DNA of 64,000 nucleotides. Source: Scleropages formosus. Its lineage: Eukaryota; Chordata; Actinopteri; Osteoglossiformes; Osteoglossidae. The notes under the pieces are model-generated. The model did not search any database. It saw only the letters and a program-made list of their open reading frames with translations, and was not told the DNA's origin. The stretch lies in assembly GCF_900964775.1 (NCBI RefSeq), contig NC_041829.1, positions 10,642,863 to 10,706,862 on the forward strand, written 5' to 3'. How positions within the stretch are numbered: the stretch's first letter is position 1; each line of letters begins with the position of its first letter. Position numbers and translations under genes: made by a program. Shown in pieces: positions 12,500 to 24,288 of this stretch.

Positions 12500-14260
12500 T
12501 CTGTTTAAGATACATAGTCTCCTATTGACTTGGTTCCAAGGAAAAACAAGGCTGATGCATCCTCTAGGCAGTATGACAAGGAACCAGGTTTGACCTCTCT
12601 GGCCACCATCATGCTGGCCTCCTGTTTTGTGGCTCCTGCTCAATGGCAATTTTTCCAGGAGCTCAGGACTGCACAAGAGCAGGATTCCAGTCCAGCAGAT
12701 TGACCTCAGGGGAAGGAATATATCGCTGCATGTCTAAGGTCTTTTCTACTCAGCTGGATCCACATTTCACTGTGCACAGAACACCCTGGAAGCAGTAAGA
12801 CACTCCATCTGATCCTGCAGAAGTTCTGGTGCACAACCCTTGGAGGCTATGTGTAGGCATTTTGTAGCAGCCTGTGAGAAATGTGCACAATCAAAATCAT
12901 TTCACTAGAAACCTGCAGGTCTGCTGGAACCACAATCCATTCCCTTGTGACCCTTGTCCCATGTAGCCATGGAATTTTTTTATTGATCTCTCCAAATGTG
13001 ACGGGAATACCACCAATCTTGTAGTCATGGACGATTTTTCTAAAGTATGACACCTAATCCCTTTGATTCAGCTGCCTACCTCCCTACACACCGCAGAACT
13101 TTTGTTCCAACACCTTTTCAGGTTTTATGGCCTTCCAGAAGATATACTCTCGAACAAGGAGCACCAGTTCACTTTCAGGGCATGGAAGGCCTTCTGGGAC
13201 CGACTGGGGGGATCAATCAGCCTGACCTCTTGATGTCACCCACAGATGTCACCCACGAGCTTCCCGTAGCACCTAATAACAAAGCTGGGCCTCAACATTA
13301 CCTTGTGTAACTGGGTGTTTGACATTGTTGAGGATCTCATCTGGTGCTCACACACATCAGCTCTTGCCGAAAGAGCCTGCCAGCACCTCCACTTTTTGCA
13401 GCAACTCAAGAAGGCAAGCCTTCCCCCACCCACTCATTGAGGGTGTACTGATCAACTGCATCATTACCTGGTATGGGAACTGCAAGGTTTCTGATCGCAA
13501 ATCCCCACAAGAGATAGTGGACATTGCAGGAAGGATCATCAGTGCCCCTCCCCCCCTCCATACAGGACATCTACCATATACGATGCACCCTCAAGGGCCT
13601 CAGCATCACAACTGTTAGTGATGTTCTTGTTTGTAGCACACTGGACTATATGTTCTATGTGGCACTGAGGTTCAAATAGAAACAAAACTTCATTCTCCTT
13701 TATGTGTAACTCACTCATAGGTGGAATGACAATAAAGTTAACGTTGACTTTGAAAAAACCACTGGGAAAGTAGAACAACTTAATCGAGAGATTGGGCAGT
13801 ACCTACGCAGCCACTGTAGCTGTAACCAAACAGATTGGTCATGATTCTTGCCCTGGGTTGAATACACCAAAAACTCGCTCCCTCACTCCTCAACTAGCTT
13901 AAGCCTATTCCACTGTGTTAGGCTGTTGCCCACCCTTGTTAACTTGGAGCGTAATCCCCAGTGAGGTAGTAGCTGTGGATTACTGCCACCGAAAGAGCAT
14001 ATTGATCTGGAGTTCAGCCCATGTCCACCTACAACAGACGGTGGGCCTTCAGAAACAACATGCAGATAAATGACACTACGGAGTGCTGTACCGGCTGAGA
14101 CAGACAGTGTGGCTTTCTACTCGGGGCATAAATATGAAATTACCATCTAAGAAGTTAAGTCCTTGACATACTAGCCCTTTCAAAATCCACATGAGGATCT
14201 GTCCTGTGTCCTACCAGTTACAGCTGGCTCCTCAGTGCCACATACACAGCTGGTTTGCTG
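12500..14260 (+). mobile_element. Ty3/gypsy retrotransposon fossil (RNase H end and integrase region)
   Basis: The + strand shows, in order, the end of an RNase H-like region, the zinc-binding/integrase core region and the segment after it, all in Ty3/gypsy order. It is broken in many places and is old. No LTRs are found beside it. A LINE fragment (about 13226-13757) sits inside the integrase region, and integrase-type coding resumes right after it. Confidence 0.75.
13226..13757 (+). mobile_element. LINE 3' fragment nested in the gypsy fossil
   Basis: The ORF2 C-terminal part is readable (ASTSTFCSNSRRQ, then IEGVLINCIITWYGNC and QEIVDIAGRIISAP), as in a common fish non-LTR family. It ends at 13728-13757 in GACAATAAAGTTAACG, a LINE-like 3' tail. 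It is 5' truncated with inactivating changes. Confidence 0.7.
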
Positions 14261-14638
14261 AAAACCACTGACCTTTCCTAATGTTTCTATTTAACAAAGC
14301 TAGCAATAATAAAAAAGAAAATTGTCAATTTCAAGAACGCTAGCTATGCATTTTACATAGGGTCTATATATTAAAACAGTACTTCAATTTTTAAAACATT
14401 AACATTTTCAGCAAAACTGTTCCTATGGTATGCTGAGGTCTTCATTTGTCTTTTGAATGAGATCCATTGTATGTAGACAACAAAGACATTTTTATATCCT
14501 TATTCTTTGAGTAAACAATGTCTCTTTTTGAACAATGATTCTTTTTTAGACAATGTTTTCTTTTCAAAACCAAACCAGTGTCAAAGTGTAACCTTCTACA
14601 TGCCACATTTTTGTTCCAGTGAGAAGTTTGTAACATAA
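14261..14638. other. Upstream flank of crygm copy 1
   Basis: AT-rich with no recognisable repeat. It may hold distal regulatory sites, but I cannot point to one. Confidence 0.3.
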
Positions 14639-14699
14639 TGCTGGTTCAGGACTTTCTACAATACGACAAAAGTTCTTTAGGCTATGACAGGTATATAAG
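14639..14699 (+). promoter_or_regulatory. Promoter of crygm copy 1: Maf-like site, SOX-like site, TATA
   Basis: TGCTGGTTCAGGA at 14639-14651 resembles a Maf recognition element (T-MARE, TGCTGACTCAGCA). ACAATAC at about 14658 is a weak SOX-like core. TATATAAG lies at 14692-14699, 61 bp before the ATG. The same order is seen at the other crystallin genes in the window. Maf (L-Maf/c-Maf) and SOX1/2/3 are established activators of gamma-crystallin genes; binding here is inferred. Confidence 0.7.
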
Positions 14700-14752
14700 T
14701 GACAGTGTGACACTGTAAAAGCAGAGCAGTGTGAGCACAGACAATCATCACC

Positions 14753-15600
14753 ATGACTATGGGCAGGGTAAGTCATGGTATCGTTTAGAGATGTTGCCCT
14801 GTGCTTCCTAGGCATCTTTTTTCACCAAGAAAAAAATGTCACCAAGTTCCTGATAGTGACATAATTTGTCATTCTATTTCAGATCACCTTCTACGAGGAG
14901 AGGAACTTTGGAGGTCGCTCCTATGACTGCAGCAGCGACTGCGGGGACCTCAGCTCCTACATGAGCCACTGCTACTCGTGCAGAGTCCACAGTGGCTGCT
15001 TCATGGTCTATGACCGTCCCAACTACATGGGGAACCAGTACTTTCTGAGAAGGGGCGAGTACCCTGACTGCATGAGCATGGGAATGAATGATTTCTTCAG
15101 ATCCTGCCGAATGATTCCCATGGTAAAGTATCAAATATTTATTTTTATGGAATCTTTTATCTTTTGCCTTTTGCAGACAAATTGTGCATTTATGTAAAAT
15201 ATCAGTAGAAGTGTTCATTTTCATTTACTAATTCATGAAAAAGAAGGTTTCATGTTATCTTATAGATTTCACTGTTTATCAGTGACATGCCAATAAAGTG
15301 TCTTGTTGTTCTACACAGTACAGGGGATCCTACAGAATGAGGATTTACGAGAGGGAGAACTTTGGAGGTCAAATGTATGAGATGATGGATGACTGCGACA
15401 ACATCATGGATCGGTACCGCATGTCCAACTGCATGTCCTGCCACGTGATGGATGGCCACTGGCTCATGTATGAGCAGCCCCACTATAGAGGCAGGATGAT
15501 GTACTTCAGGCCTGGAGAGTACAGGAGCTTCAGCAGCATGGGATGGGGAAGTGGCATGAGGTTCATGTCCATGAGGCGTATCATGGATTCTTGGTATTGA
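14753..15600 (+). CDS. crygm2: Gamma-crystallin M2-type, copy 1 (3 exons)
   Basis: Structural lens protein: a soluble monomeric beta-gamma crystallin that packs at high density to give the fish lens its refractive index. Exons are 14753-14767, 14883-15122 and 15319-15600, giving 178 aa, the usual family length. Exon 1 codes MTMGR; exon 2 is the N-terminal domain (two Greek keys, [11 protein letters not shown] at its start); exon 3 is the C-terminal domain ending MDSWY. Introns are phase 0 with GT-AG ends (115 and 196 bp). The first ATG was chosen because it precedes the donor in frame and lies 61 bp after the TATA box; a second in-frame ATG is two codons on. Met is very abundant and the N-domain has no Trp, which marks the fish gammaM class. 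AATAAA follows at 15605. The symbol is a family-level assignment; which zebrafish crygm2 paralogue it matches cannot be told here. Confidence 0.93.
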
Positions 15601-15617
15601 AACAAATAAATAAATAA

Positions 15618-16864
15618 TCAGCAATAGAAGAAATGGCTCTGTTATTTTATTGATTTCATTTATAGAGGTGGACCAAACCTGGAAATATCAAAGAATACAC
15701 ACTCCTGATCCAATGCAATGGAGACTGGAAGTCCATTCTTGACACAGTTTGTTTGCAACTTCACAGTAATTTTTTTGATTGATTAGCTAGTTTGGTACTT
15801 TAATTTATATAAAACTGTAATAAAAAATATAGTTCAGAAATTACAAAAAAACCTATTTTCAAACAATATTTAAGTAAAGACTAGATTGCTGAAAAAAGAT
15901 CAGTCATTTCTGCAGCCTCCTAATCAATACGTACAGCTGACAAATTCCTTCTATATTCAAAGTCAGTGTTAGTCAGCTTCTAGTCACTTTCAACTTTTTC
16001 ATTATCAATGAAATCAAAAAGCTGAAAAAAACAGATCTCCTTGATTTACTTTTTTCTAATTTTAGTGTACTTTAATTCTACTTACATATCATTAATTGGT
16101 GATTAATAACACTTTTGATAATATTATAGGTGGAAGGTTAAATGAATGAATATCCCTATATTTTGAAAGTTCATCAATGTCTAGTGTGGTTCAGATGAAG
16201 ACTGTCAAACCTATTACCTTTGGGTCCAAAGGTGGCAGCACTGACCTCTACACAACTAGCTGTCCTGCTTTTAGAGTTGTGATGTTCAGTGAACTGATTG
16301 TATGATAGGAAGAACATTCTAAGGGATTTTGTCTATCTTTAAAATTAGACTAATAGAAACTGAATTCCAACAGTGAGGGATATGGCCCTCTTTCAGCATG
16401 TTATTAATTACTGGCAAAATTAAAGTGCTTAATTTAGACCAGAATTTATAACAGAATTCAACAAGAAAACTGGAAGCCTGAATACAAGAAGCCTGGTGTT
16501 TTTCAAGTAGGCTTTGATTGAAGTGTCTCAGATCACTTTATTTCTAAATGGTGAATTAAGAACAGAATGGTCCTTGTCAGACACACTACGGAGCAAGAAA
16601 CTTTCAAAGCATAATTGTATTTAATTCATAGAACCTTGCTCATAAGGGGAATAAAGGGACCTATAATATTAAAGTGTTATAAGACCTATAAGTGTTGTTA
16701 ATCACCAATGGGTCATATGGTCAATGGGTCGTATTTCAACTTGACCTGGTGGTGTACATACGACCTTAATTGACCTCTTCTGCTGTTATTTTAGCAGATG
16801 ATGATGAGGTTTATTCCCAAGTTCACAGTAATGCTGTTTCAAATGACGAGAATTTTTTTAATAT
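15618..16864. other. Unassigned intergenic sequence
   Basis: No gene or repeat recognised. Confidence 0.35.
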
Positions 16865-16876
16865 GATTTGTATAAA

Positions 16877-17082
16877 ATGGGGCACGGTAGCGCAGCGGGT
16901 TTGGCCAGGGCCTGCTCTCTGGTGGATCGGGGGTTCGAGTCTTGCTTGGGGTGCCTTGTGATGGATTGGTGTCCTGTCCTGGGTGTGTCCCCTTCCTCTC
17001 CAGCCTTGTGCCCTGTGTTGCCGGGTTAGGCTCCAGTTTGCCGCGACCCCACTCGGGACAAGCGGTTTCAGACAGTGTGTGT
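16877..17082 (+). repeat. SINE family A, older subtype (A9)
   Basis: GGGGCACGGTAGCGCAGCGG head, GGTTCGAGTC B box. Flanked by GATTTGTATAAA at 16865-16876 and 17083-17094. Confidence 0.9.
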
Positions 17083-17368
17083 GATTTGTATAAATCATTT
17101 GTAATTAAGGAGCCAGTGGATGTAGGGACAGTCATTTTAATCTTTTGTTGGCAACTTATTCCCTCTAGTGGAACATCTACTTTACTGCGGCACATATACA
17201 GTATGTTTAAAAATCACATTTTATCCAGAATAGTGGCGATGTAATGGGTCCGAAATAAAATTGTATGAATGTATGTGATTACTGTTTTCAATAAAATGAC
17301 AAAGACAAAGCAGATGCATTTAACCATTGGTTTGTATTCTGGTCACATTGGACCCATTTATAATTTTA

Positions 17369-17440
17369 ATCTGTCATAACTGTGGTTTCCTTCATCTGAC
17401 TGAAATAAATCAGATGAAAGAAACCACAGTTATGACAGAT
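17369..17440. repeat. 31-bp inverted repeat with 10-base loop
   Basis: Arms 17369-17399 and 17410-17440 are complementary with a single mismatch (left arm begins ATCTGTCATAACTGTGG). A transcript on either strand would fold into a long hairpin. It has no terminal duplication that would mark it as a transposon. Confidence 0.8.
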
Positions 17441-17572
17441 GGAATAAATCTTGTACTTGTACTTCAGATCTGCTTCTACATCTGAACACATACAATTAAT
17501 TATAATAAGTTTCATTAAATTTTTCGTGTTTTATTCACAATTAGTACCGTTGTGGTGTGTGTCTTAGATCTG

Positions 17573-18398
17573 GCTAACCACAGGTTAATGCATGAGTGAG
17601 ATATTGAAGTATACGGCTACTGCCATCAAACCTCTGCAGCTTTTACAAAATGCTGCTGCACGAGTTGTGTTTGATCTGCTAAAGCGTTCTCACGAGTCTC
17701 CTCTTCTTATTTCTCTGCACTGGCTTCCTATAGCTGCCAGAATCAAATTCAAGACCCTGGTTATTGTCTACAAATGCATCAATAGAAGTGCTCCTAGCTA
17801 TTTACAGGCCTTGATCAACCGCTACACCCCAACCAGACCGCTTCGGTCGTCTACTTCTGCTCGATTGGTGGTCCTGCGCACAAAAGGTAAAGCACAAAGG
17901 TTCTTGGTTCTGGCTCTGTTGTGGTGGAACGACATTCCCCTCTCACTCAGAACTGCCGAAACTCTGTCTATATTCAAGAAGGGTCTGAAAACTCACCTTT
18001 TTCAGACTCATTCCGCCCAAGATCTCTCCAGCTCATGTACGGTGTAAATGTTCATGCACCGTAACTTCATGAGCATCACTAGATAAAGCCTTTAATCAGC
18101 CATTACTCCATCATTGTATTTGCTTGCTTGTGTATCTTATAATATTTTTAAAGAATAGTGGGAGGGTATCGGGATTTGTCTATTCTGTGTTTTATGCACC
18201 CACTTGAACAATGAACCTCGGTGCAGCAAGTGGTAGGTAACAAATTAGGTTTACTTGAGATTCACATGTCTGCAGCTATGTCTCTTTCTCTTAACGTAAT
18301 GCATAAATTATACTTTTGTTGAGATGTACATCGCTTTGGACAAAAGCATCCGCTAAATGAATACATTTAAATTTAAACGTAAACACTGAAATATTAAG
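17573..18398 (+). mobile_element. L2/CR1-like LINE, 5'-truncated, with 3' tail
   Basis: The readable C-terminal part of ORF2 spans 17592-18047: LLQNAAARVV, SLHWLPIAARIKFKTL, SAPSYLQALI, LALLWWNDIPLSLR and FKKGLKTHLFQ, the usual end of L2/CR1-type ORF2. A 3' UTR follows, ending in CATCGCTTTGGACAAAAGC and TCCGCTAAATGAATA at about 18330-18365. The same family occurs on the - strand at 31592-32850. The reverse transcriptase and endonuclease parts are missing here. Confidence 0.85.
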
Positions 18399-19410
18399 AA
18401 TATCAAATGCCAGTTTCAGGTGATCACAGAAGCAGCATCATTTCAGGTAAATGATGTCTATAGATCAAACATTCCATAAACAGTGCAGAACTTCTGATTA
18501 TGACCAAGAATTAAGTAAAAAGGCATAACACAATGTTTGGTCACAATTTACATTTTAAAATGCCTTTATTAACAGTTACAACGCATTGCCCATATTTTGG
18601 AATGAAACGTCAAAGATACAAAGCTGAAGAGAGCCTACAGGTTAGTCATCAGAGACAAACTGTGCACCTAACACAACAATTATAAATCCCTCTGCTGTCT
18701 CTATTGTTACATTAGCTCTATTTTGCCTGAGAGTGGTGTATGATTTGGTCATCAAGTTTTATAAATCTGGAATAATTACCTGAGAATATCAATAATAAAT
18801 GGAACCCATAACTTCTGTTCTCTTTTTTTGTAAATGTGACAAGGGAATAAACAAAAGGATATACATTTAAACTACTGAAATTATTTGATTTGTGAAAATG
18901 TGAGTAGCAAAAACAACAAGCACTTCATTAAATGAAGTTCTTACCTTAATAACATGACTAGTGTTTGTTAGAGATTATAATTTACTCACACCAATGACTC
19001 CACACCCAGTAAAGCATGGCCAAGGCCTTGCAGCACTTGATACTCTTGTGACCATGATCAATCACACCTTGTGAGTGAGTTCACCTGTTCTCACATTCGA
19101 CATATATTGGAAACAAAAGAAACATGGAGTTGAGAGGTGAGGGGCAGAGCAAGGGAATAAGATGAAAAGGGGCCACAGGCAAAACAAAGTGTGCAAACAC
19201 CAAAATCAGTTCTTTAATCCTTCCATCACATCAAATATGTTCTCATAAGCCCTTCATAGAGGATTAGTTTCTACTATTGTCAAAACCTCATCATGTAATT
19301 AGTTTCTATTAAGTATATGGTTACAAAATTATCATTGGCATGATACAATGAAAATACATAGCGTAAAGACTTCACTCAATTGATTCTTTAGGCTCTCCCC
19401 TCAGACCTGT
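18399..19410. other. Unassigned intergenic sequence
   Basis: Nothing recognised. Confidence 0.35.
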
Positions 19411-19520
19411 TCATCAATCAGAATCAGAATCAGAATGAGCTTTATTGCCAAGTATGTTTAGACATACAAGGAATTTGTTTTGGTGACAGAAGCTTCCGCA
19501 GCACAGACAGAATGACAGTG
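19411..19520 (-). repeat. LINE 3' tail with AATCAG repeats
   Basis: Tandem ATCAGA units then GAGCTTTATTGCCAAGTATG and ACATACAAGGAATTTG. In reverse this is the familiar fish LINE end (...CAATAAAGCTCATTCTG with repeated ATTCTG). Confidence 0.65.
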
Positions 19521-19721
19521 ACAAGACACAGATAATAAGAAGAGAATAAGTGAATAAAAAATAAAACAATATAAAAAAAAAAATTAAAAAAATACACAAT
19601 ATACAGAATAGACACTAGACATTATATGTATGTACAGGTATGTTATATACAAATGTAAGGGAATGTAAATAAAGGGTATGGTGTGTTAAATAAATATAAG
19701 TATAAAAAGTGACTATCAAGG

Positions 19722-19965
19722 GAGGTCCAACCAAAAGCACAAGCTATGAGGTTCAATGAGACACACAAGTCTGGGCAAAATTTTGGGTTTTTAACATGGT
19801 GGAGCCTGGAGGTGATTGGTCCAAATGAAGGAACTGACAACACGATTGATGATGATGGACAGGGATGACAACCAATGATAGACAACAGACCTGTGCCAGA
19901 AGCAAAAATATACAGGCACAGAAAGAAATAACAAACACACCGAAAGCCTGTAAAGGGACGTAACC
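19722..19965 (+). repeat. Dispersed repeat F, copy 1
   Basis: It aligns over about 240 bp with 44620-44875 in the same orientation (shared GACAACCAATG, GGACCTGT/AGACCTGT and AAAGCCTGTA blocks). Family unknown; an LTR fossil end is possible. Confidence 0.55.
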
Positions 19966-20344
19966 GACAGTTAATGTTGCTCTATGTTAACCTGAAGTAC
20001 TATTTTTAACTAGATTTTTGACAGAAATAGTATGCTTGAGCCTGGTCTGCAGTTCATTGGTACATTCTGATCAGATTTTTTTCAACAAAGGTCTAATGGT
20101 GGCTATTTTAAAGGCATGTGGAATTTTGTAAATGAGTTAACATATATTTTGATATATCAACTGAAGGATCGACAAGAACAGATGAGAAAGTTTTAACAGT
20201 TTGGTGGTTCTAAAAGACACTTAAAAGTTTTCATAATAGGGATTAGCGCCATCGTACAGTACCTAAGATGAAACTGTTCAGGCAGCATCCACAATAGTAG
20301 GTGGCATCTGATGTAACATCACAAGAGCCTGAAACGTTTGTACA

Positions 20345-21360
20345 GTCTTTGGTCTAGATTTGTCACGACCTCATGGAAATTACACCAGAGGACCACAGGG
20401 GAAGGTTATTTCTCGGAACTCAAGCAGAGAGATCTTCCGGTAAGCTGCGTCGATGTCCACCAGGGATCTGAAGCTGTTTGAGAGGATACTGCAAGAGAAT
20501 AATTTATGCTGCCTGTTGCAGACTACAGGGGTCATGTAGTTAATTGAAATCCTTGACAATACAGAGTAGGATCCGAGACAGGACTTGTTAGAGTTGACAC
20601 TCAAGAGGTAGGTGTGGGTCTGAGGTCCAAAGAGCCCGCTCGAGTTTGGGAGTGTGAGCCGAAGTTATGCTAAGTGCAGGGATTGTGATCTGATAGGTCA
20701 TGGTTCAAAAGCCAGGACTGGAGTCCAGAGAGTTTTGGTTCGAAGAGCAACGCTAAGCACAAGAAAAGGCAAGGTTTCTCGATGAGATTTCACAACCACT
20801 GGGAGGTGGATCTCCTTCGTTTAAAGTGTGTTTTAATGAGGTGCAGGCATGTGGTATGTGTGTGGCTAAACTAAGGTCCCCCTGTGGTTATCTGGGGTAT
20901 TTTCCCCAGAGGTTGTCATACTTAAAAAAATGTGTTAATGCACCGGTGTAAAGATAACTGGCAGAATAAATTACTTTTTTTTCCCAAACCATCCCTTTTG
21001 AATCGAAGTGAGGTATTATGAAAGAGTTTATATTCCTAATAAAACAGTTTGTTGATCAAATTAATATGGAAATGTCTGAGGGATTTCCTTGGATTATGAC
21101 ATCCCCCTCTTCAAAGATCGACCATGACTTTTTGGATCTCGACCCTCACCTTACAGATTTCAAACCTTCAGATGATGGCCTCCCTTGCTTTGGCTCACGA
21201 CCATGGCCCTTCGGATCACACCCCCCAACTCCAACCTGCATTTTGGTCCTCGACCAGCATTTCAGGTCAAGAATCTTGTTTTACCTACCTCCTAGTTTAA
21301 CAAGCCTGAGTGCAAGCATCATCCTCGGAGGAAGAATCAGGGAAGTGTGATGTAGATGTT
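20345..21360 (+). repeat. Possible LTR-type fossil, unclassified
   Basis: It starts near TGTCACGACC and has composition and purine/pyrimidine blocks like the LTR-type repeats elsewhere in the window. No coding part can be identified. This is a weak call. Confidence 0.25.
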
Positions 21361-22040
21361 TACTATCACTATATTAATTGGTGTAAACATGTTTGAAAAA
21401 GGTACTTGTAATTTGATGGTATCAAATAAAATTGGAATGTTCCCGCTGACTAATTATGATACTGCTTAGCTTTTTCAGTGCCAGTGTCATGATGACCACA
21501 GAAAATAGACAGCTTAGTCAGTTGCTTTTTGTCAGTGCACTTATAAAGGTCCTTTAATGAGAAAAATTCCAGTTATTTCACATCAGCACAACATTCACTG
21601 ATGCGTGTCAGGCTTTTAACAAATAGTCATGACACAGCATCAGGGCTTTAATTCTTTTGTACCCAGCATCAGCTGTGCATATTCACCAGGATCAGCTTCT
21701 GCAGGCCCATTTGGATTGCCAATTCCCCGTTTGAACTGATCACATCACTTTTTCTTTCTGAGGTTTCAAATCTCCAGGTTACTTACCTGGATTAAATTGC
21801 ACATTCATGTTAACAGTGTGAAATATTAATTGCAGCTGATGTGTTATGTAATTAATATATTTTTCACCATTCATTTTTCATGTGTGTACTGGAATTTCTT
21901 AGAAAGAGAATAAAATTTGGCAATTTCAGCTTTAACCAATTTTAAACAACTTTGCAGCTCTGCCTAAATTCAATTAATTTGTCACATGCAATGCAAATGA
22001 GAACAACTACATCTGACACAAACCTTCTACGTCAGATACA
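21361..22040. other. Unassigned intergenic sequence
   Basis: Nothing recognised. Confidence 0.35.
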
Positions 22041-22044
22041 AGCC

Positions 22045-22570
22045 TAAGGTTTAGCAATAAGCAGTGACCACAAGGACAGTGAGGAGACCAAAGGCTGGGG
22101 AGGCTCCGAGGGGGTGCTATGAGACCACAGATTGTGTTTCTCTCTCTTTTATGGCTGGAGAGGTCAAAGATGGACTAATTGACTCTGTGACAGACTACAT
22201 AATTTTTTGTGTGGATATCATCATACCCCCCAGAACTGTGTGCCAGTCCTCCAACAACAAACCTTATGCCACAAGTGACCTGAAGGCTCATCTTATTCAG
22301 AAAAATAAAATGTTCAAGGCAGGTGACAGAGGTGAGGAGAAGCAGGTGTAAAGAGATCTGTGGATGATAAGTTTGGATGCTAAAGACACCCATAAGACTG
22401 TGTAAGTGGTGTATAAAGGCCTAAAACCCATCACTGTCTACAAAGAACCCAGTTTGTGGATAATGATTATGGTGGGAAAAATTTGTTAAACCTGTTTATG
22501 ACAGATTCATCAAAGGACCATCAGTTTGTTGCCTTGACAGTTCATCAACACAATATGGAACAATGAACAC
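22045..22570 (+). mobile_element. LINE ORF2 fragment (linker before RT)
   Basis: Readable DSVTDYIIFCVDIIIPPRT, NNKPYATSDLK and LIQKNKMFKAGDRGE match the region between endonuclease and reverse transcriptase in a fish non-LTR element. Stops interrupt it by 22351. It may belong to the same family as the fragment at 13226. Confidence 0.65.
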
Positions 22571-23180
22571 TATCACAACCCCTACTCACTTCTGGACATC
22601 TTCTCCTTCAGTTGTCTTTACAACTCCTCTCATCCCTTTTTGTCCCCCTGTACCATAAGAAACACAAGGAACAAAAGTAGTATATTTGGAAAGTTACCAC
22701 CCAGAAACCGCTACTCTCCAGAAAAAAAAGGTTTAGATCCGTTGAGCCCAGTAAACTGATTTTACTTTGCTTTTCACATCTGTAGTTCAGGGTGTTATGC
22801 AGTACTTTGCAACAACTTGGCATGGCTATCTGTGTGTTAAACTGAAGACCGTGTTATTCAAAGTTCTCCAAATTTGGTCCAAGATTGTGGGTCATTCTCT
22901 TGGGCAGTGATTTCTGGCATCTTACAAGAAAAACATGGAAATATTTGCACACAGCATCTTTTCTGACCCCTTACATGTGCTACACAGTGAATAGCATGCC
23001 CTTATACAGATATAGAGTGAAAGATGCAGACTCAGTAGATTTAAGAATTCTTCATTCCTGAATGAATTTGGCTGCTCAACCAAGACAGTAGGATACTCAG
23101 GCAAGTGCAGCTTAGTTAACAATTGTGGTGTAATAGTTGTGTAATATTCTCTGTTGAAAATCTGGCTATGCAACCTATTG
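22571..23180. other. Unassigned intergenic sequence
   Basis: Nothing recognised. Confidence 0.35.
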
Positions 23181-23182
23181 TA

Positions 23183-23560
23183 CAGTGCATTAAGGAAGTA
23201 TTCAGACCCCTTTTCACATTTTTTGAAATGTTGTAGCCTTATGCTGAAATTGATTTAATTAATTTTTACCCCACGAATCTATACCCAATACCCCATAACG
23301 ACAAAGTGAAAACAGAATTTTAGGAATTACTGAATAACTTTGTCTAAATACTTGTCTGGTCTGATGAAACCAAGAGTACTTCAATAGCTGTCCACTGATG
23401 GTCCCCATCCAACCTGACAAAGCTTGAAAGGATCTGCAGAGAACAATGGAAGAAAATCCCCAAATTCAGGTGTGCAAAGCTTGTCTCGTCATACCCAAGA
23501 AGATTCAAAGTTGTGATGGTTGCCAAAGGTGCACCAACTAAGTAAAGGGTCTGTGATGTG
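23183..23560 (+). mobile_element. Internally deleted Tc1-like element
   Basis: The end ACAGTGCATTAAGGAAGTATT then CAGACCCC, with the TACCCAATACCCCATAACG block, matches fish Tc1-like termini. A middle piece (TCTGGTCTGATGAAACCAAG) encodes the transposase WSDETK-type region. Most of the transposase is deleted, so the element is non-autonomous. Confidence 0.7.
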
Positions 23561-23627
23561 ATAATTCAGTTTTAAATTTTGAATTAATTTGCAAAAATTT
23601 CTAAAAGTCACCAAAAAAACCAGAAGA

Positions 23628-23795
23628 ACGTGTCTTTGGAATGTGGAAAAAAAACCAGAGGACCCAGTGGAAACCTACACAGACAGAACATGCAAATGCC
23701 ACACAGAATGAGCAGAGGTTGAACCCATGTCTTCCTGCACCACCCAGGTGCTATGAGACAGCAACGCTATTCATTGTGCTGCTGTGTTGCCCTAA
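23628..23795 (-). repeat. SINE family B, head half
   Basis: Reversed DANA/HE1-like block (GTGTCTTTGGAATGTGG, ACATGCAAATGCC) followed by the tRNA-like head to about 23795. The tail is missing. Confidence 0.7.
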
Positions 23796-24077
23796 TTGTT
23801 GTACCACCGTGCTCACTGAAAGTGTTTCTGAAGAGATATTCACATATTGATGCTCACCTATTAATTAATTTTCCAACTAGCATTCTTCTCTCTTATGAAC
23901 ATAATACATTAAGCTAGTTCCACTAATATTCTATGATGCTTTTGGAGACAAGGTCACTTCAACTTCAGTGGTTAGATATTAGTTTTAATTGTTGTAAACA
24001 TATGCCTGATGAGACTACCCACACCTTGATAAACTGGTCATTCAGGGTAAGAGCACCGATAGGACCAAACTTGGACA

Positions 24078-24280
24078 AAGTTCATGCATCGTCAATAACC
24101 GCTTGTCCCGAGAGGGGTCGCGGCGAACCTAACTCGGCAAAACAAGGCGCAAGGCCAAAGGGGGAGGGGACCCACCCAGGATGGGATGCCAGTCCATTGC
24201 AAGGCACCCCAACCAGGGCTCAAACCCCAGACCCGCCACACAGCGGGCACTGGCAGAACCCACCACACCACCACGCCCAG
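24078..24280 (-). repeat. SINE family A, older subtype (A10)
   Basis: ACCGCTTGTCCCGAGAGGGG to the head CACCACGCCC. Flanked by CTTGGACA at 24070-24077 and 24281-24288. Confidence 0.85.
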
Positions 24281-24288
24281 CTTGGACA

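Noticed and set aside
13047-13310. Independent small gene
   Set aside because: It is an off-frame reading of the Ty3/gypsy integrase fossil.
14874-15224. Long antisense open frames over crystallin exons (also 15250-15624, 40948-41307, 53052-53396)
   Set aside because: They mirror the conserved sense exons; codon composition of the M genes leaves the opposite strand open. They resemble no known protein.
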